Positions 43,905 to 52,870 of a stretch of 64,000 nucleotides of DNA are shown here, piece by piece (the stretch's first letter is position 1; each line of letters opens with the position of its first letter). Under the pieces are notes generated by a model that saw nothing but the letters and a program-made list of their open reading frames with translations, made no database searches and had not been told where the DNA came from. The position numbers and the translations under genes are program-made. Source of the DNA: Pseudomonas sp. UBA4194 (GTDB lineage Bacteria; Pseudomonadota; Gammaproteobacteria; Pseudomonadales; Pseudomonadaceae); assembly GCF_002379585.1 (NCBI RefSeq), contig NZ_DFUE01000043.1, positions 8,960 to 72,959 of the forward strand, written 5' to 3'.

Positions 43905-43918
43905 TGAAACCGGTTTCA
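43905..43918. promoter_or_regulatory. PtxS-type LacI-family operator
   Basis: TGAAACCGGTTTCA is a perfect 14-bp palindrome, identical to the operator described for the Pseudomonas 2-ketogluconate regulator PtxS. It lies 49 bp upstream of the beta-propeller gene. No ptxS gene is in the window. Confidence 0.75.
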
Positions 43919-43928
43919 GACCGAGGCC

Positions 43929-43964
43929 AAAAAAAGCCTGTTCAGGTGTTGAGGCAGAACAGGC
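43929..43964 (-). terminator. Rho-independent terminator after the cytochrome c gene
   Basis: On the minus strand, GCCTGTTC pairs with GAACAGGC across a 20-to-21-base loop region and is followed by seven T. It is placed about 140 bp beyond the end of the cytochrome c gene and upstream of the beta-propeller promoter. Confidence 0.7.
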
Positions 43965-44102
43965 AGCGTCAGGGGGCATGAGTATTGAAGCGGATTGCGC
44001 CGGGGAAGTTCCACTGAATAGGTGGTGATTTCGACTTCGGGTACGGCCCGGGATTAGCGTTGGCGCTGCTCGCTGTAGCGCCGATCCTGCTGCTAGCCGA
44101 AT

Positions 44103-44468
44103 CTACGGATGACTCTCCAGATACTTCAGCAAATCCGCCATCTTCTGTTCATTGCCAAACCACCAGAGCCGCATCTTGGTTCCCGGCACCACATCACTGG
44201 GCCCCTCGACGAAGGCGGCGATCTTCTCGGGTGTCCAGACGATGCCCGAATTCTTCATTTCAGCCGAATAACTGTAATCGCTGGTACTGCCGGCAGTGCG
44301 CCCGATGACCCCGTTCAATTCAGGGCCAAAGGCGGCCTGGGCGCCGGGGCCGACTTTGTGGCAGCCGCCGCAATTCTTGCTGAACACGGCCTGGCCGGCT
44401 TCGGCATCGCCCGCTGCCTGGACAGCGGGCGTCAACAACAGCAACGCCCATAACAGTACTGATTTCAT
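44103..44468 (-). CDS. Small class I cytochrome c
   Basis: A 121-residue periplasmic cytochrome: signal peptide (MKSVLLWALLLLTPAVQA), heme motif CGGCH at about residues 33-37, and a probable axial Met in VPGTKMRLWWF. The layout is that of the cytochrome c2/c-550 group. The electron partner is not evident from the neighbours. I start at the ATG at 44468; a GTG 6 bp upstream is possible. Confidence 0.88.
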   Translation of the reverse strand: MKSVLLWALLLLTPAVQAAGDAEAGQAVFSKNCGGCHKVGPGAQAAFGPELNGVIGRTAGSTSDYSYSAEMKNSGIVWTPEKIAAFVEGPSDVVPGTKMRLWWFGNEQKMADLLKYLESHP

Positions 44469-44667
44469 GGTCACTCATGGCTTGAGAAAGAGCAGCCATG
44501 ATACCGATTCCTACAACAAGACGATTGACCTGACGCACAGCTTTCATCTTCCGCCACACCGGCATCGCTGGCGCTGTAGCTTGCACTGACAACTTCGAGA
44601 ACTTCCAACCGCCCCGCCCGCCCCCTTTGCTGGAATAATCACCGTTCCAAGAACAGGGAACCTGCCC

Positions 44668-45819
44668 ATGCACCTATCCTTCACTCGCCTGGCCACGGCG
44701 TTGGTAATCGCCTGCACCGCCCCCCTCGTCTGCGCTGCACAGCCCAGCGGACTGGACAACCAGATAGCCATCGCCGCGCGCAAGGTCATGGCGCAGTACA
44801 ACATCGCCGGCCTGGGCATCGCCATCACCGACAACGGTCAGCAGCGTTTCTACCCCTTCGGCGTCGCATCGCGGGAAACCAATACGCCGGTGAGCGCCGA
44901 TACCCTGTTCGAACTGGGCTCCATCAGCAAGACGTTCACGGCCACCCTGGCGACCTATGCTCAAGCACAAGGCAAGCTGTCGCTGGACGACCACCCTGGC
45001 AAGTACCTGGAACCGCTTCGGGGCACACCTCTGGACAACGCCACCGTCGCCGACCTGGGCACCCATAGCGCCGGCGGCTTTCCCCTGCAACTGCCCGACG
45101 AGGTCCAGACCGACTCGCAGTTGATGACGTATTTCGCGCAATGGCAGCCCAGTTATGCACCTGGCACCCATCGCACCTACGCCAACCCCAGCATCGGGCT
45201 GCTGGGCGTGATTGCCGCCAAGAGCCTGCACATGCCGTTCCGAGAGGCCATGCAGACCACCTTGTTTCCTGCGTTGGGGCTGAGCCATACCTATTTGCAG
45301 GTACCACCTGCGCAGATGCACACCTATGCGCAGGGCTACGACAAGCAAGACCAGCCGGTGCGCCTGAATCCGGCGATGCTGGCCGACGAGGCCTACGGAG
45401 TGAAATCCAACCTGCGAGACTTGGCTCGGTATCTGGACGCCAGCATGGGCCTGGTGCCGGTTGAGCCGGTATGGCAAAAGGCGCTGGATGCGACCCATGT
45501 CGGCTACTTCAAGGTCGGCCCCTTCACTCAGGCTCTGATCTGGGAAGAGTATGGCTATCCCGTGGCCCCGGACGTTCTGATACAGGGCAATTCCAACGCC
45601 ATGGCCTACGACACTCACCCCACCGAGCCGCTGCGTCCCTTGCAGTTGCCGCAGGCCAATACCTGGGTGAACAAGACCGGGGCCACCAACGGTTTCGGTG
45701 CGTATGTAGCCTTTGTGCCCGCGCGCAAGCAGGGCATCGTCATTCTGGCCAACAAGAACTATCCGAACGAGGCAAGGGTGCGTCTGGCGTACCAGATTCT
45801 CGGCGCGCTGGATAAGTGA
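44668..45819 (+). CDS. ampC: Class C (AmpC-type) beta-lactamase
   Basis: A 383-residue serine beta-lactamase-fold protein with a signal peptide (MHLSFTRLATALVIACTAPLVCA). The class C motifs are all present: Ser85-x-x-Lys88 (GSISKTF), Tyr-Ala-Asn (RTYANPS) and Lys-Thr-Gly (VNKTGATNGFGAY). The length is right for AmpC, which hydrolyses cephalosporins in the periplasm. No ampR lies beside it, so induction may differ from that of P. aeruginosa. A penicillin-binding-protein-like esterase is a less likely alternative. Confidence 0.87.
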   Translation: MHLSFTRLATALVIACTAPLVCAAQPSGLDNQIAIAARKVMAQYNIAGLGIAITDNGQQRFYPFGVASRETNTPVSADTLFELGSISKTFTATLATYAQAQGKLSLDDHPGKYLEPLRGTPLDNATVADLGTHSAGGFPLQLPDEVQTDSQLMTYFAQWQPSYAPGTHRTYANPSIGLLGVIAAKSLHMPFREAMQTTLFPALGLSHTYLQVPPAQMHTYAQGYDKQDQPVRLNPAMLADEAYGVKSNLRDLARYLDASMGLVPVEPVWQKALDATHVGYFKVGPFTQALIWEEYGYPVAPDVLIQGNSNAMAYDTHPTEPLRPLQLPQANTWVNKTGATNGFGAYVAFVPARKQGIVILANKNYPNEARVRLAYQILGALDK

Positions 45820-45926
45820 ACTGAAGGCCTGGGGAAGGCGTCACAGCCCACACTGGCGTTCTCAACGCCAAAAGGCTGGAGTAGCATCCACCTTTCCCCT
45901 CCCTCACCCACAAGGAACCTTTGTCG

Positions 45927-46487
45927 ATGCGTGCCCCCCGCCTGTTTCTCGCCCTGGCGCTAGGCCTCGCCAGTTGCGTGGCCATTGCGCAACCCGCCGT
46001 CACCACGCCCAAGGCACAGACCATCACGACCTTGGACGGCAAGTTCATGTTCACCCTGCCAGCAGGCTACACCACCACGCAGTTGCCGCCGGCTGCCGCC
46101 AACAGCGAAGCCGCTGGGGCCAAGGGCATGATGTACATGAGCGACAGCGAGAAGCGGGTAGTGGTCACCACTGAGGTGCCCATTCCCAATGGTGTGGAAG
46201 CAGGTGATAACGACGACGAGTTTCTTTCAGGCGCGGCCACCGGTTTCATCAACCAGCAGAGCGCCGCTCTGCCGGACTTCAAGAAGACCGGCGAGAAGCG
46301 CATCAAGATCCGCAAGCTGGGCGTTGAGCAGATCGACAGCACCGCGACCATGGGCGGCGGCGCCACCATGACCACGACCTTCGTTGCAGGCTCCGGGACC
46401 ACCATGTCGTTGGTACAGGTGATCTCGCGGGCCAGCGATGGCAGCGGTCATGCGGCGATGGTAAAGCGCGTGATCGCGGGTAAATGA
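45927..46487 (+). CDS. Small exported protein, unknown function
   Basis: A 186-residue protein with a signal peptide (MRAPRLFLALALGLASCVAIA). The mature part begins with a TTLDGKFMFTLPAGYTTTQLP segment and has no obvious catalytic motif; it looks like a small beta-rich periplasmic protein. A Cys in the signal region (LASCVAIA) could suggest a lipobox, but the context fits weakly. The ATG at 45927 has AAGGAA nine bases upstream. A strong terminator follows. Confidence 0.72.
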   Translation: MRAPRLFLALALGLASCVAIAQPAVTTPKAQTITTLDGKFMFTLPAGYTTTQLPPAAANSEAAGAKGMMYMSDSEKRVVVTTEVPIPNGVEAGDNDDEFLSGAATGFINQQSAALPDFKKTGEKRIKIRKLGVEQIDSTATMGGGATMTTTFVAGSGTTMSLVQVISRASDGSGHAAMVKRVIAGK

Positions 46488-46502
46488 CGAATTTTGGGCA
46501 AC

Positions 46503-46527
46503 AAAAAACCCGCCGAAGCGGGTTTTT
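46503..46527. terminator. Bidirectional rho-independent terminator
   Basis: A six-A run, the hairpin ACCCGC-CGAA-GCGGGT, then a T run. It directly follows the small exported protein gene and could also end the leftward histidine kinase transcript. Confidence 0.88.
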
Positions 46528-46684
46528 GTCTGGCCATTCCAACATCCTGTCAGTAGCAATCCTTGCAATGGTCGGTCTTCCCTGACCCTGAGTCGTTTCC
46601 TTCGTCTCAGTTGTTGGGGCTAGGTTAGCGCTGCAGGCGGGGTGGGGATAGAGGTGATTCGATCCAGTTGGTGTAGGAGATTGG

Positions 46685-48022
46685 CTATAGGGGGGATGCG
46701 GCTTGGGGTGGTGGTACGGGGGTGGTGGGGAGGGTATTGGGATGTACTTTCAGCCAGAGGGTGACGGTGGTGCCTACCCCCGGTTGACTGTTGATCCGCG
46801 CGATCCCGCCTGCGTTTACGGCAAAGCCATACACTTGCGCCAGCCCCAGGCCTGTGCCCTGGCCGGCACCCTTGGTGGTATAGAAAGGTTCGAACACCTG
46901 GCTCAGCATCCCCGGCGCTATACCGGGGCCGTCGTCACAAACGCTCAACGAGAGGTACAACCCATCCTCGAGCTGGGCATCGCCGCGTACCGTCTGTGGA
47001 TGGGTCCTGATGCGGATTTCTCCCGTGCCTTGCAGCGCGTCCCGGGCATTGACCAGCAGATTGAGCAGCGCGGCATCGAGTTGATGCGCGTCGCAGAGTA
47101 CATCGTGCGAGGATGCCAGAAGGTCGAACTTCAGGGTCATCCCCGAACCCAGCGCGCGGGTGAACAGTTCGCGATTGTGGTCGATGCGCTGATCGATGGC
47201 GACCGCCACCATGCTGGGCTCCTCGCGACGAGCGAACGCCAGCAGGTGGCGGATGAGCTGCCCCCCCTGCTTCACCGCCTGCAGACCGATATCCGTCAGA
47301 CGCTCGACTTCCAGCGGCTTGCGCGCTTTCAATCGGGTCATCTGCAGGCTGGCGCTGACCGCCTGCAGCAGGTTGTTGAAGTCGTGAGCAATGCTCGCCG
47401 TCAGTTGGCCCAACGACGAGACCCGCTGCGCATGACTCAAGGTTTCCAGGGTGTCGCGATGCTCGGACAAGACTTGATCGAGTCGGGCGGCGAGGTCCTG
47501 AGCCTGGCGTTCGCGCTGATCGTTCAACAGGCGCAGTTCCAACTGGGCCGAGGTCTGTCGGGCCAGAGCCTGGAGGGCATTCAACTGCCCTTGATCCAGG
47601 GTGCGTGGCACGGTGTCGATAACGCAGACCGTGCCCACGGCTGCACCGTCGCGCGAGACGATGGGCGCGCCGGCGTAGAAACGAATGTAGGGCGGGCCCA
47701 GCACAAGCGGGCTCTGGCTGAAGCGCAGGTCCTGGGTTGCATCCTCAACTACCAGTACGTCGTCAGGTGCGAGGATGGCATGGGCGCAGAACGCCAGATC
47801 GCGGTGAGTCTGTTGGACGTCCAGCCCTACGCAGGCTTTGAACCATTGGCGCTCGCGGTCCACCAACGACACCAGCCCGATGGGCGCATCGCACAGCTGG
47901 GTAGCCAGTATCACGATGTCGTCGAACCCCGGCTCGGCAGGGCTGTCCAGCACCCGCAGGTGCTCGAGAGCGTCCAGACGAGCGAGTTCGTCTGCGGGCA
48001 GAGGGGCCGGACGATGAGCCAT
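46685..48022 (-). CDS. GAF-domain sensor histidine kinase (orphan)
   Basis: A 445-residue soluble kinase. An N-terminal GAF domain (about residues 25-165, with FDDIVILATQLCDAPIGLVSLVD and GTVCVIDTVPRTL) precedes a short coil. A kinase core follows, with the phospho-accepting His in SIAHDFNNLLQAV, an N-box LLNLLVNARDAL and G-boxes DDGPGI and GTGLGLAQVYGF. There are no transmembrane segments. No response regulator gene is adjacent. The start is the ATG at 48022. Confidence 0.88.
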   Translation of the reverse strand: MAHRPAPLPADELARLDALEHLRVLDSPAEPGFDDIVILATQLCDAPIGLVSLVDRERQWFKACVGLDVQQTHRDLAFCAHAILAPDDVLVVEDATQDLRFSQSPLVLGPPYIRFYAGAPIVSRDGAAVGTVCVIDTVPRTLDQGQLNALQALARQTSAQLELRLLNDQRERQAQDLAARLDQVLSEHRDTLETLSHAQRVSSLGQLTASIAHDFNNLLQAVSASLQMTRLKARKPLEVERLTDIGLQAVKQGGQLIRHLLAFARREEPSMVAVAIDQRIDHNRELFTRALGSGMTLKFDLLASSHDVLCDAHQLDAALLNLLVNARDALQGTGEIRIRTHPQTVRGDAQLEDGLYLSLSVCDDGPGIAPGMLSQVFEPFYTTKGAGQGTGLGLAQVYGFAVNAGGIARINSQPGVGTTVTLWLKVHPNTLPTTPVPPPQAASPL

Positions 48023-48108
48023 GAGAGCGCGCCGAGGTAGGGAATAATGAGCGGGATAATGCGCGTTGCCACCACTGTGCCGCAAGTGCGGATGGCCATC
48101 TCGGGCAC

Positions 48109-48139
48109 AAAAAAGGGCGACCCTCTCGGATCGCCCTTT
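48109..48139 (-). terminator. Terminator of tRNA-Val
   Basis: On the minus strand, a GC-rich hairpin with GGGCGA and TCGCCC arms is followed by a run of T. It begins about 30 bases after the tRNA 3' end. Confidence 0.8.
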
Positions 48140-48167
48140 CGTACCGCCCAGCAGAGCGGATTTTGTT

Positions 48168-48243
48168 TGGTAGGCACGATTGGACTCGAACCAACGACCC
48201 CCACCATGTCAAGGTGGTGCTCTAACCAACTGAGCTACGTGCC
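48168..48243 (-). tRNA. tRNA-Val (GAC)
   Basis: A 76-nt cloverleaf ending in an encoded CCA. The acceptor stem is GGCACG/CGTGCC, the D-arm contains AGCTCAGTTGGTTAGAGC, the anticodon loop CTTGACA gives GAC, and the T-arm contains GGTTCGAGTCC. A terminator follows downstream. Confidence 0.95.
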
Positions 48244-48296
48244 TGCTGTGGCGCGCAATTCTACGGATTTAAGCCCCTGTGTCAACGGTAATTTGC

Positions 48297-48548
48297 GTAG
48301 CAGCGGCGTAAGCCGCGTCCGGCCGTTGCACCCGAGTGATCCTTGACGCGGCTTACGCCGCTGCTACAGATGGATTGCGGTTGGGCGTGGGTTTGACGCG
48401 GCTTACGCCGCTGCTACAGGTGGATGGCGGTTGGGCGTGGGTTTGACGCGGCTTACGCCGCTGCTACAGGTTGCGTTGTAGCAGCGGCGTGAGCCGCGTC
48501 CGGGCGTTGCGCTGGTGCGAGGTTGGACGCGGCTTACGCCGCTGCTAC
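48297..48548. repeat. Cluster of six REP palindromes
   Basis: REPs at 48297 (+), 48345 (-), 48395 (-), 48445 (-), 48478 (+, loop GTGA instead of GTAA) and 48526 (-). The units at 48345, 48395 and 48445 are separated by nearly the same spacer (TGGATNGCGGTTGGGCGTGG) at a 50-bp period, so they arose by local tandem duplication. The cluster lies between tRNA-Val and the SecC-type gene, whose stop codon directly abuts the last copy. Confidence 0.93.
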
Positions 48549-49220
48549 TCAGTGCAGGCAGCATTGTTTGAATTTCTTGCCACTGCCGCACGGGCAGGGA
48601 TCATTGCGTCCGGTCTTGACCTCGTTGACCACCGGCGTCGTGCTGGGACGTCGCTCCAACCAGTACTGATGCAAACGGATGGCAGCCATCTGGATCATCT
48701 CCATGGCTTGTTCGGCATCCAGTTCTGCGCCCGAACCGTCGGGCTTGAGCAGGTCCACACCCTGGGTATGCAAGGTGATCAGCGCCAGCAAATCCTGCTC
48801 TTCGTCGGGCATGTCGAGCCAACTGCCGCCCACCACCACACCGCGTTCGTAACCGAAGCACCAGTCCTCGACGCTCACCACCTCTTCGTCATCGAACAGA
48901 TTGAAGATGGGGGCGAAATTTTCGAAGTCTTCCTGGAGCAGCATCGCCAGCTGGTTCATGTGCTGGATCAGCAGTTCGAAAAACTTCTCGAACTGCTTGT
49001 CGTCTTCGAATACCGGCAGCTTGTCGGCACCGCCCCAAAGGGCTGCGTACCAGTCGCTGAAGGCAATGGCCTGCGGGCCGGAGACGATCGCAGCGAAGAA
49101 GCCGTCAAGCTCGGAGATGCTGCCGACCGAGGTCTCGCTGGCATACTTGCCCAGCACTTCCTCAACATAATCCAGTTGTTCGTCGGTCAGCGCGTCGTCG
49201 CTGATGGGGGTGTAGGCCAT
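48549..49220 (-). CDS. UPF0149/YecA-family protein with SecC zinc motif
   Basis: A 223-residue protein. An N-terminal UPF0149 domain (SISELDGFFAAIVSGPQAI, LMLQ-rich helices, WCFGYERGV) ends in a classical SecC-type zinc motif, CPCGSGKKFKQCCLH, close to the C-terminus. Such proteins are related to YecA and YgfB; a chaperone or translocation role is suspected from the SecA-like tail but not established for this group. I start at the ATG at 49220; an ATG at 49241 is possible. Confidence 0.87.
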   Translation of the reverse strand: MAYTPISDDALTDEQLDYVEEVLGKYASETSVGSISELDGFFAAIVSGPQAIAFSDWYAALWGGADKLPVFEDDKQFEKFFELLIQHMNQLAMLLQEDFENFAPIFNLFDDEEVVSVEDWCFGYERGVVVGGSWLDMPDEEQDLLALITLHTQGVDLLKPDGSGAELDAEQAMEMIQMAAIRLHQYWLERRPSTTPVVNEVKTGRNDPCPCGSGKKFKQCCLH

Positions 49221-49300
49221 GGTGTGCTCAATCGGAGTCATCGGAAGGTAATGACTCCATTGTAGCCGTCGACGCCGGGGAAGTCCCGGCGCCGCGCGAC

Positions 49301-50485
49301 TCAATGGCCGCCCACCACCAGCCCGATCACCGGCAGGATCAGCAAGGTACTCACCGCCATGGACACCACATTGCCGATATACCCATGCATATAGGGCGGC
49401 AGGCGTTGGCTGATCGCAACGGCCAAGGGTGGCGCCAGCAACGCCCCGAGCAAGGCGCTGAGGGCGATGACGGTCCAGCTGCCGCCATGCACCAGAATGG
49501 CCGCGGGCGCCACCGACACCACCGGTATATAGGTGGGGTACCAACCGCGGGCGATCCATTGTCGACGCCAGATCAGCACCCCCAGCGCCGAGGCGAGGGT
49601 TTGCGCGGCGAGCAATTGCGGCAGCCAACCCGACCCATAGAACGGGCTGGCAGGATTGAGCAGCAATGCCAGCAGCGCCCCCAATACCAGGCCCAGGCTG
49701 GCCCACTCGTTACCAAAGAACGGTGCTTCGGAGAAGTCCGCCAGAATGCGCCTCAGGGTCCAGCGGATGCCATGATCCGGCGTGCAGGCCGGGGTTGGCT
49801 TTGGCTCGGCAAGGCGTGGGGCTGGCCTGACCAGCACCGGGAAGCCTTTGCACACAAGAAACCCGATCACGCTGCCAATCGCCATGCCCGACACATTGCC
49901 GATCACCACTGGCAGCGCCAGAGGCGTGCACACGTACTTGACGATCAGCAGGCACAGAGGGGTGACCAGCAAGGCCCCCATCACCGCACCGGTCACCGCT
50001 ATTCGCCAGCCACGGCCAAATAGCAGGACCGTCGCCGCTGGCAGGGATACGAAGGCTACGAAGGTCGGTTGCCACTCGGTGGCAGATAGCGTCCAGCCCC
50101 AGATCAGATTGCCCAGCCCCAGCCCGAGCAGCGAACTGGTGACCACCCACGGCCACAAACCGGTGCCGTAACAGATGGCGAAACCCTGCCAGCGTTGGCC
50201 CGTATGATTTGCCCACCAGCCAAGACCGGCACCTGCCAGCAGGCCGATAGAGGCAAACTCATGCTTGTAGAACGCCACTTCGCTGATGTCACCCACCACC
50301 CAGCGCCACCAGGCCGCCGGGTGATGCAGGTTCTCCATCATGTCCGCATAGCTGGGCCACAGGGCTTCAAGTGCCAGTAGCTTGCCGCTGATAACGGTCA
50401 GGGTTATGGCCAATGACAGCAACAGCAGGCCCGTGAGGGTACCGTTGCGGGCGCTCCTGCTCGCGCTTTCGAAAGAATGTTCCAT
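49301..50485 (-). CDS. Internally duplicated membrane protein of unknown function
   Basis: A 394-residue integral membrane protein with roughly ten hydrophobic segments. Two halves are clearly homologous: DISEVAFYKHEFASIGLL near residue 65 matches DFSEAPFFGNEWASLGLV near residue 250, and later stretches also align (EWQPTFVAFVSLPAATVL with GWYPTYIPVVSVAPAAIL). This repeat architecture is common in transporters. I do not recognise the family. It lies 12 bp after a nitrilase gene, so it may move the nitrilase substrate or product. Confidence 0.8.
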   Translation of the reverse strand: MEHSFESASRSARNGTLTGLLLLSLAITLTVISGKLLALEALWPSYADMMENLHHPAAWWRWVVGDISEVAFYKHEFASIGLLAGAGLGWWANHTGQRWQGFAICYGTGLWPWVVTSSLLGLGLGNLIWGWTLSATEWQPTFVAFVSLPAATVLLFGRGWRIAVTGAVMGALLVTPLCLLIVKYVCTPLALPVVIGNVSGMAIGSVIGFLVCKGFPVLVRPAPRLAEPKPTPACTPDHGIRWTLRRILADFSEAPFFGNEWASLGLVLGALLALLLNPASPFYGSGWLPQLLAAQTLASALGVLIWRRQWIARGWYPTYIPVVSVAPAAILVHGGSWTVIALSALLGALLAPPLAVAISQRLPPYMHGYIGNVVSMAVSTLLILPVIGLVVGGH

Positions 50486-50497
50486 GACACTCCCTCC

Positions 50498-51391
50498 TCA
50501 ACGCGGCAGCGCGGCGTGGCGGTCGTAACCCAGCATGGGTCCGTACAGATCGACACGCCGATCACGGGGGAGATCGTTGAGGCTGTTCCAGATCGGCGCG
50601 CTGCGTGCCGACACCAGATCGATGTCGGCATACAGGATGGTTTCCTCCTCGGCGCCGGCGACGCGCCCCAGCGGCCATCCGTTGGTGCCAGCAATCAACG
50701 AGCAGCCGAGGAAGCGGTTACCCCGGTCGGTGCCGATGCGGTTGGCGGCGGCAATGAAGACGTTGTTGACGTGGGCGGCGGTGATGGTGAGGTATGAAGC
50801 CATGCATTTGCCGGTTTCATCGAACAGCGGCGGTGGCGTCCATACCCAGTTGTTCAGGCTACAGATGATGTCCGCGCCCTGCAGGCTGAGCAGCCTTGGC
50901 ACTTCGGGAAACCAGACATCCCAGCAGATCATCAGGCCGATGCGGCCAATAGGCGTCTCGAATACAGGGAAACCCAACTCACCTGGGCTGAACCAGAGTT
51001 TTTCCAGGTTCCACAGGTGAGCTTTGCGGTATTTGCCGATGAAGCCGTCGGGGCCAACCAGTACCGCACAGTCGTAGAGTTTATTGCCATCACGCTCAGC
51101 CAGTCCGGCGGCCAGGTAGACGTTGTGCGTGCAGGCAAATTCCGACCATTGCTGCACGCTGGGTCCGTCGGGAACAGCCTCGGCCAGGGCGAAGGCTTCC
51201 TCACGGTTGCGATAGGCGTAGCCGGTGTTGGCCAGCTCCGGCAGCACGATCAGATTGGCCCCGCCGGCGGCGGCCTGCTGGGCCAGATACAAGCTGTTGG
51301 ACAGGTTGGCTGAACGGTTTTCAGGGCCGCATTGCGGGTCGAACTGCACGACCGCCACGCGAACAGGACTGATGGCAAGCTGAGAGGACAT
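50498..51391 (-). CDS. Nitrilase-superfamily amidohydrolase
   Basis: A 297-residue carbon-nitrogen hydrolase. The catalytic triad is visible: Glu52 (VLPELANTGY), Lys123 (KYRKAHLW) and Cys156 (GLMICWDVWFPE). A second glutamate in FSPGELGFPVF also fits. The layout resembles aliphatic amidase or N-carbamoyl-amine hydrolase branches rather than true nitrilases. It is co-transcribed with the duplicated membrane protein. Confidence 0.88.
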   Translation of the reverse strand: MSSQLAISPVRVAVVQFDPQCGPENRSANLSNSLYLAQQAAAGGANLIVLPELANTGYAYRNREEAFALAEAVPDGPSVQQWSEFACTHNVYLAAGLAERDGNKLYDCAVLVGPDGFIGKYRKAHLWNLEKLWFSPGELGFPVFETPIGRIGLMICWDVWFPEVPRLLSLQGADIICSLNNWVWTPPPLFDETGKCMASYLTITAAHVNNVFIAAANRIGTDRGNRFLGCSLIAGTNGWPLGRVAGAEEETILYADIDLVSARSAPIWNSLNDLPRDRRVDLYGPMLGYDRHAALPR

Positions 51392-51660
51392 GAAGGCACC
51401 TTATTGTTGTTTTTGGATTGCCTCCACATAAAAACCCAATCGTTTGGGTGGTCAAATCAGACATTTCCCAGGTGCTTGTAGGAATAGTCGGAAGGTGGGT
51501 TCAAGATTGTGCAACGTATGATTTTGGGAGAGATCAGAAGCGCCCAACAGCGCGGATTGGCTGCAGGTTTGTAGGGGAGGCTCCCCCTCCCCCCCACCCT
51601 CTCGGATGGCCGTATCGCCCCGCGGGATAAGGGGCTAGAGGCGGATTACAGGGAGTCCGC

Positions 51661-52860
51661 CTACAAACTACTCGTCCTGGTCACACAATCCTCCCGATTC
51701 CGCAACTTCTCACTCAACGCCGTACCCAACCCAGGCGCGGTCGGCGGTAGCAGGAAGCCAGCCTGCAGCACGGGGAGCTCGGTGACCAGGTCTTGGTAGA
51801 AGCCTGACAGGTACGCGCGCACCACTTCCTGGAAGATGGCATTGGGCGAGGACAGGCCCAGGTGCAGCGAGGCCATCAACACCACAGGACCGGTACAATC
51901 GTGGGGCGCGATGGGTTTCTGATAGGCCTCGGCCATGCCGGCGATCTTTTTCGCTTCGCTGATGCCGCCACACCACGACAGATCGAGCATGACGTAATCC
52001 AGCGCGTCGGCCGCCAGCAGATCGCGGAAGGCGCTGCGGGTGGCCAGCGTTTCGCTGCCGCACACCGGCAGGCCGGACAGGCGACGGTAGTCGGCGAGGG
52101 CCTGGACGCTGTCCATCTTGATCGGGTCCTCGGCCCAGAAAATATTGTACTGCTTGAGTTCGCGGGCGATGGCCAAGGCCGAAGAGGTGTTCCACAGCGA
52201 ATGGAATTCACACATGACGTCGATCTTGTCGCCCACCGCGCGACGGATCTTTTCGAACGGTTCGATGGCCTTGCGAATATCGGCGCTGCTGATGAACTGG
52301 CCGCCGGTGGGCAGCGCGAAGCTGTCGGTCGGCCAGATCTTCATGGCGCTGAAGCCTTCCTCGATCAGGCTGTGGGCCAATTCGTCGGGGCACTCGATGA
52401 AGGCCACCTGGTCATCGTAGCGCTCGGCGACCCGAGCCTCGCCTTTGCTGATGGTGCGGCGTTGCTCGCCCGAGGTGTTGAAGTTTCCACCGGCGCAGGT
52501 GTTGTAGGCACGCATGCTGTCGTGACACAAGCCACCCAGCAGCTGATACACAGGCTGGTTCACCGCCTTGCCGAAGATGTCCCACAGGGCGATATCCAGC
52601 GCCGAAGCGGCACGGGTCTCCACGCCCGAGCCGTTGAAACCCAGGTAGCCGCGCAACAGGGCCTTGTTGTGTCGCTCGATCTGCAACGGGTCTTTGCCCA
52701 GCAGCATGCCGGCGGAGATGGAGTGAATGTACGCCTCCACCGCTTCGGCGCCGCGGAAGGTCTCGCCCAGGCCAACGAGGCCTTCGTCGGTATGGACTTC
52801 CACCCACAGCAAATTGGGCAGTTGGGTCAGGCGCGTGGTCTGGATCTTGGTTATTTTCAT
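51661..52860 (-). CDS. Enolase-superfamily sugar-acid dehydratase (mandelate racemase/muconate lactonizing fold)
   Basis: A 399-residue enzyme of the MR/MLE group. The metal ligands fit CEFHSLW (Glu, with His two residues on), FWAEDPIK and CGSETLATR, and a general-base His is in PIAPHDCTGPV. That arrangement recalls D-galactonate and mannonate dehydratases, with Glu replacing the first Asp. With a D-2-hydroxyacid dehydrogenase and a GudP-like transporter upstream, dehydration of an imported sugar acid is likely. The exact acid is not known. Confidence 0.85.
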   Translation of the reverse strand: MKITKIQTTRLTQLPNLLWVEVHTDEGLVGLGETFRGAEAVEAYIHSISAGMLLGKDPLQIERHNKALLRGYLGFNGSGVETRAASALDIALWDIFGKAVNQPVYQLLGGLCHDSMRAYNTCAGGNFNTSGEQRRTISKGEARVAERYDDQVAFIECPDELAHSLIEEGFSAMKIWPTDSFALPTGGQFISSADIRKAIEPFEKIRRAVGDKIDVMCEFHSLWNTSSALAIARELKQYNIFWAEDPIKMDSVQALADYRRLSGLPVCGSETLATRSAFRDLLAADALDYVMLDLSWCGGISEAKKIAGMAEAYQKPIAPHDCTGPVVLMASLHLGLSSPNAIFQEVVRAYLSGFYQDLVTELPVLQAGFLLPPTAPGLGTALSEKLRNREDCVTRTSSL

Positions 52861-52870
52861 GGGGCGGCCC

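Noticed and set aside
48297..48548. Regularly spaced repeats resembling a CRISPR array
   Set aside because: The units are the same REP palindromes found singly across the window, in mixed orientation, and the spacers are alike rather than unique. No cas genes are present.
49273..49291. CGCCGGG/CCCGGCG hairpin after the membrane protein gene as a terminator
   Set aside because: The stem is good, but no T run follows on the minus strand, so rho-independent termination is not supported.
51430..51447. Small hairpin before the nitrilase gene as an attenuator
   Set aside because: The stem is only six base pairs, and no leader peptide or alternative fold is visible.
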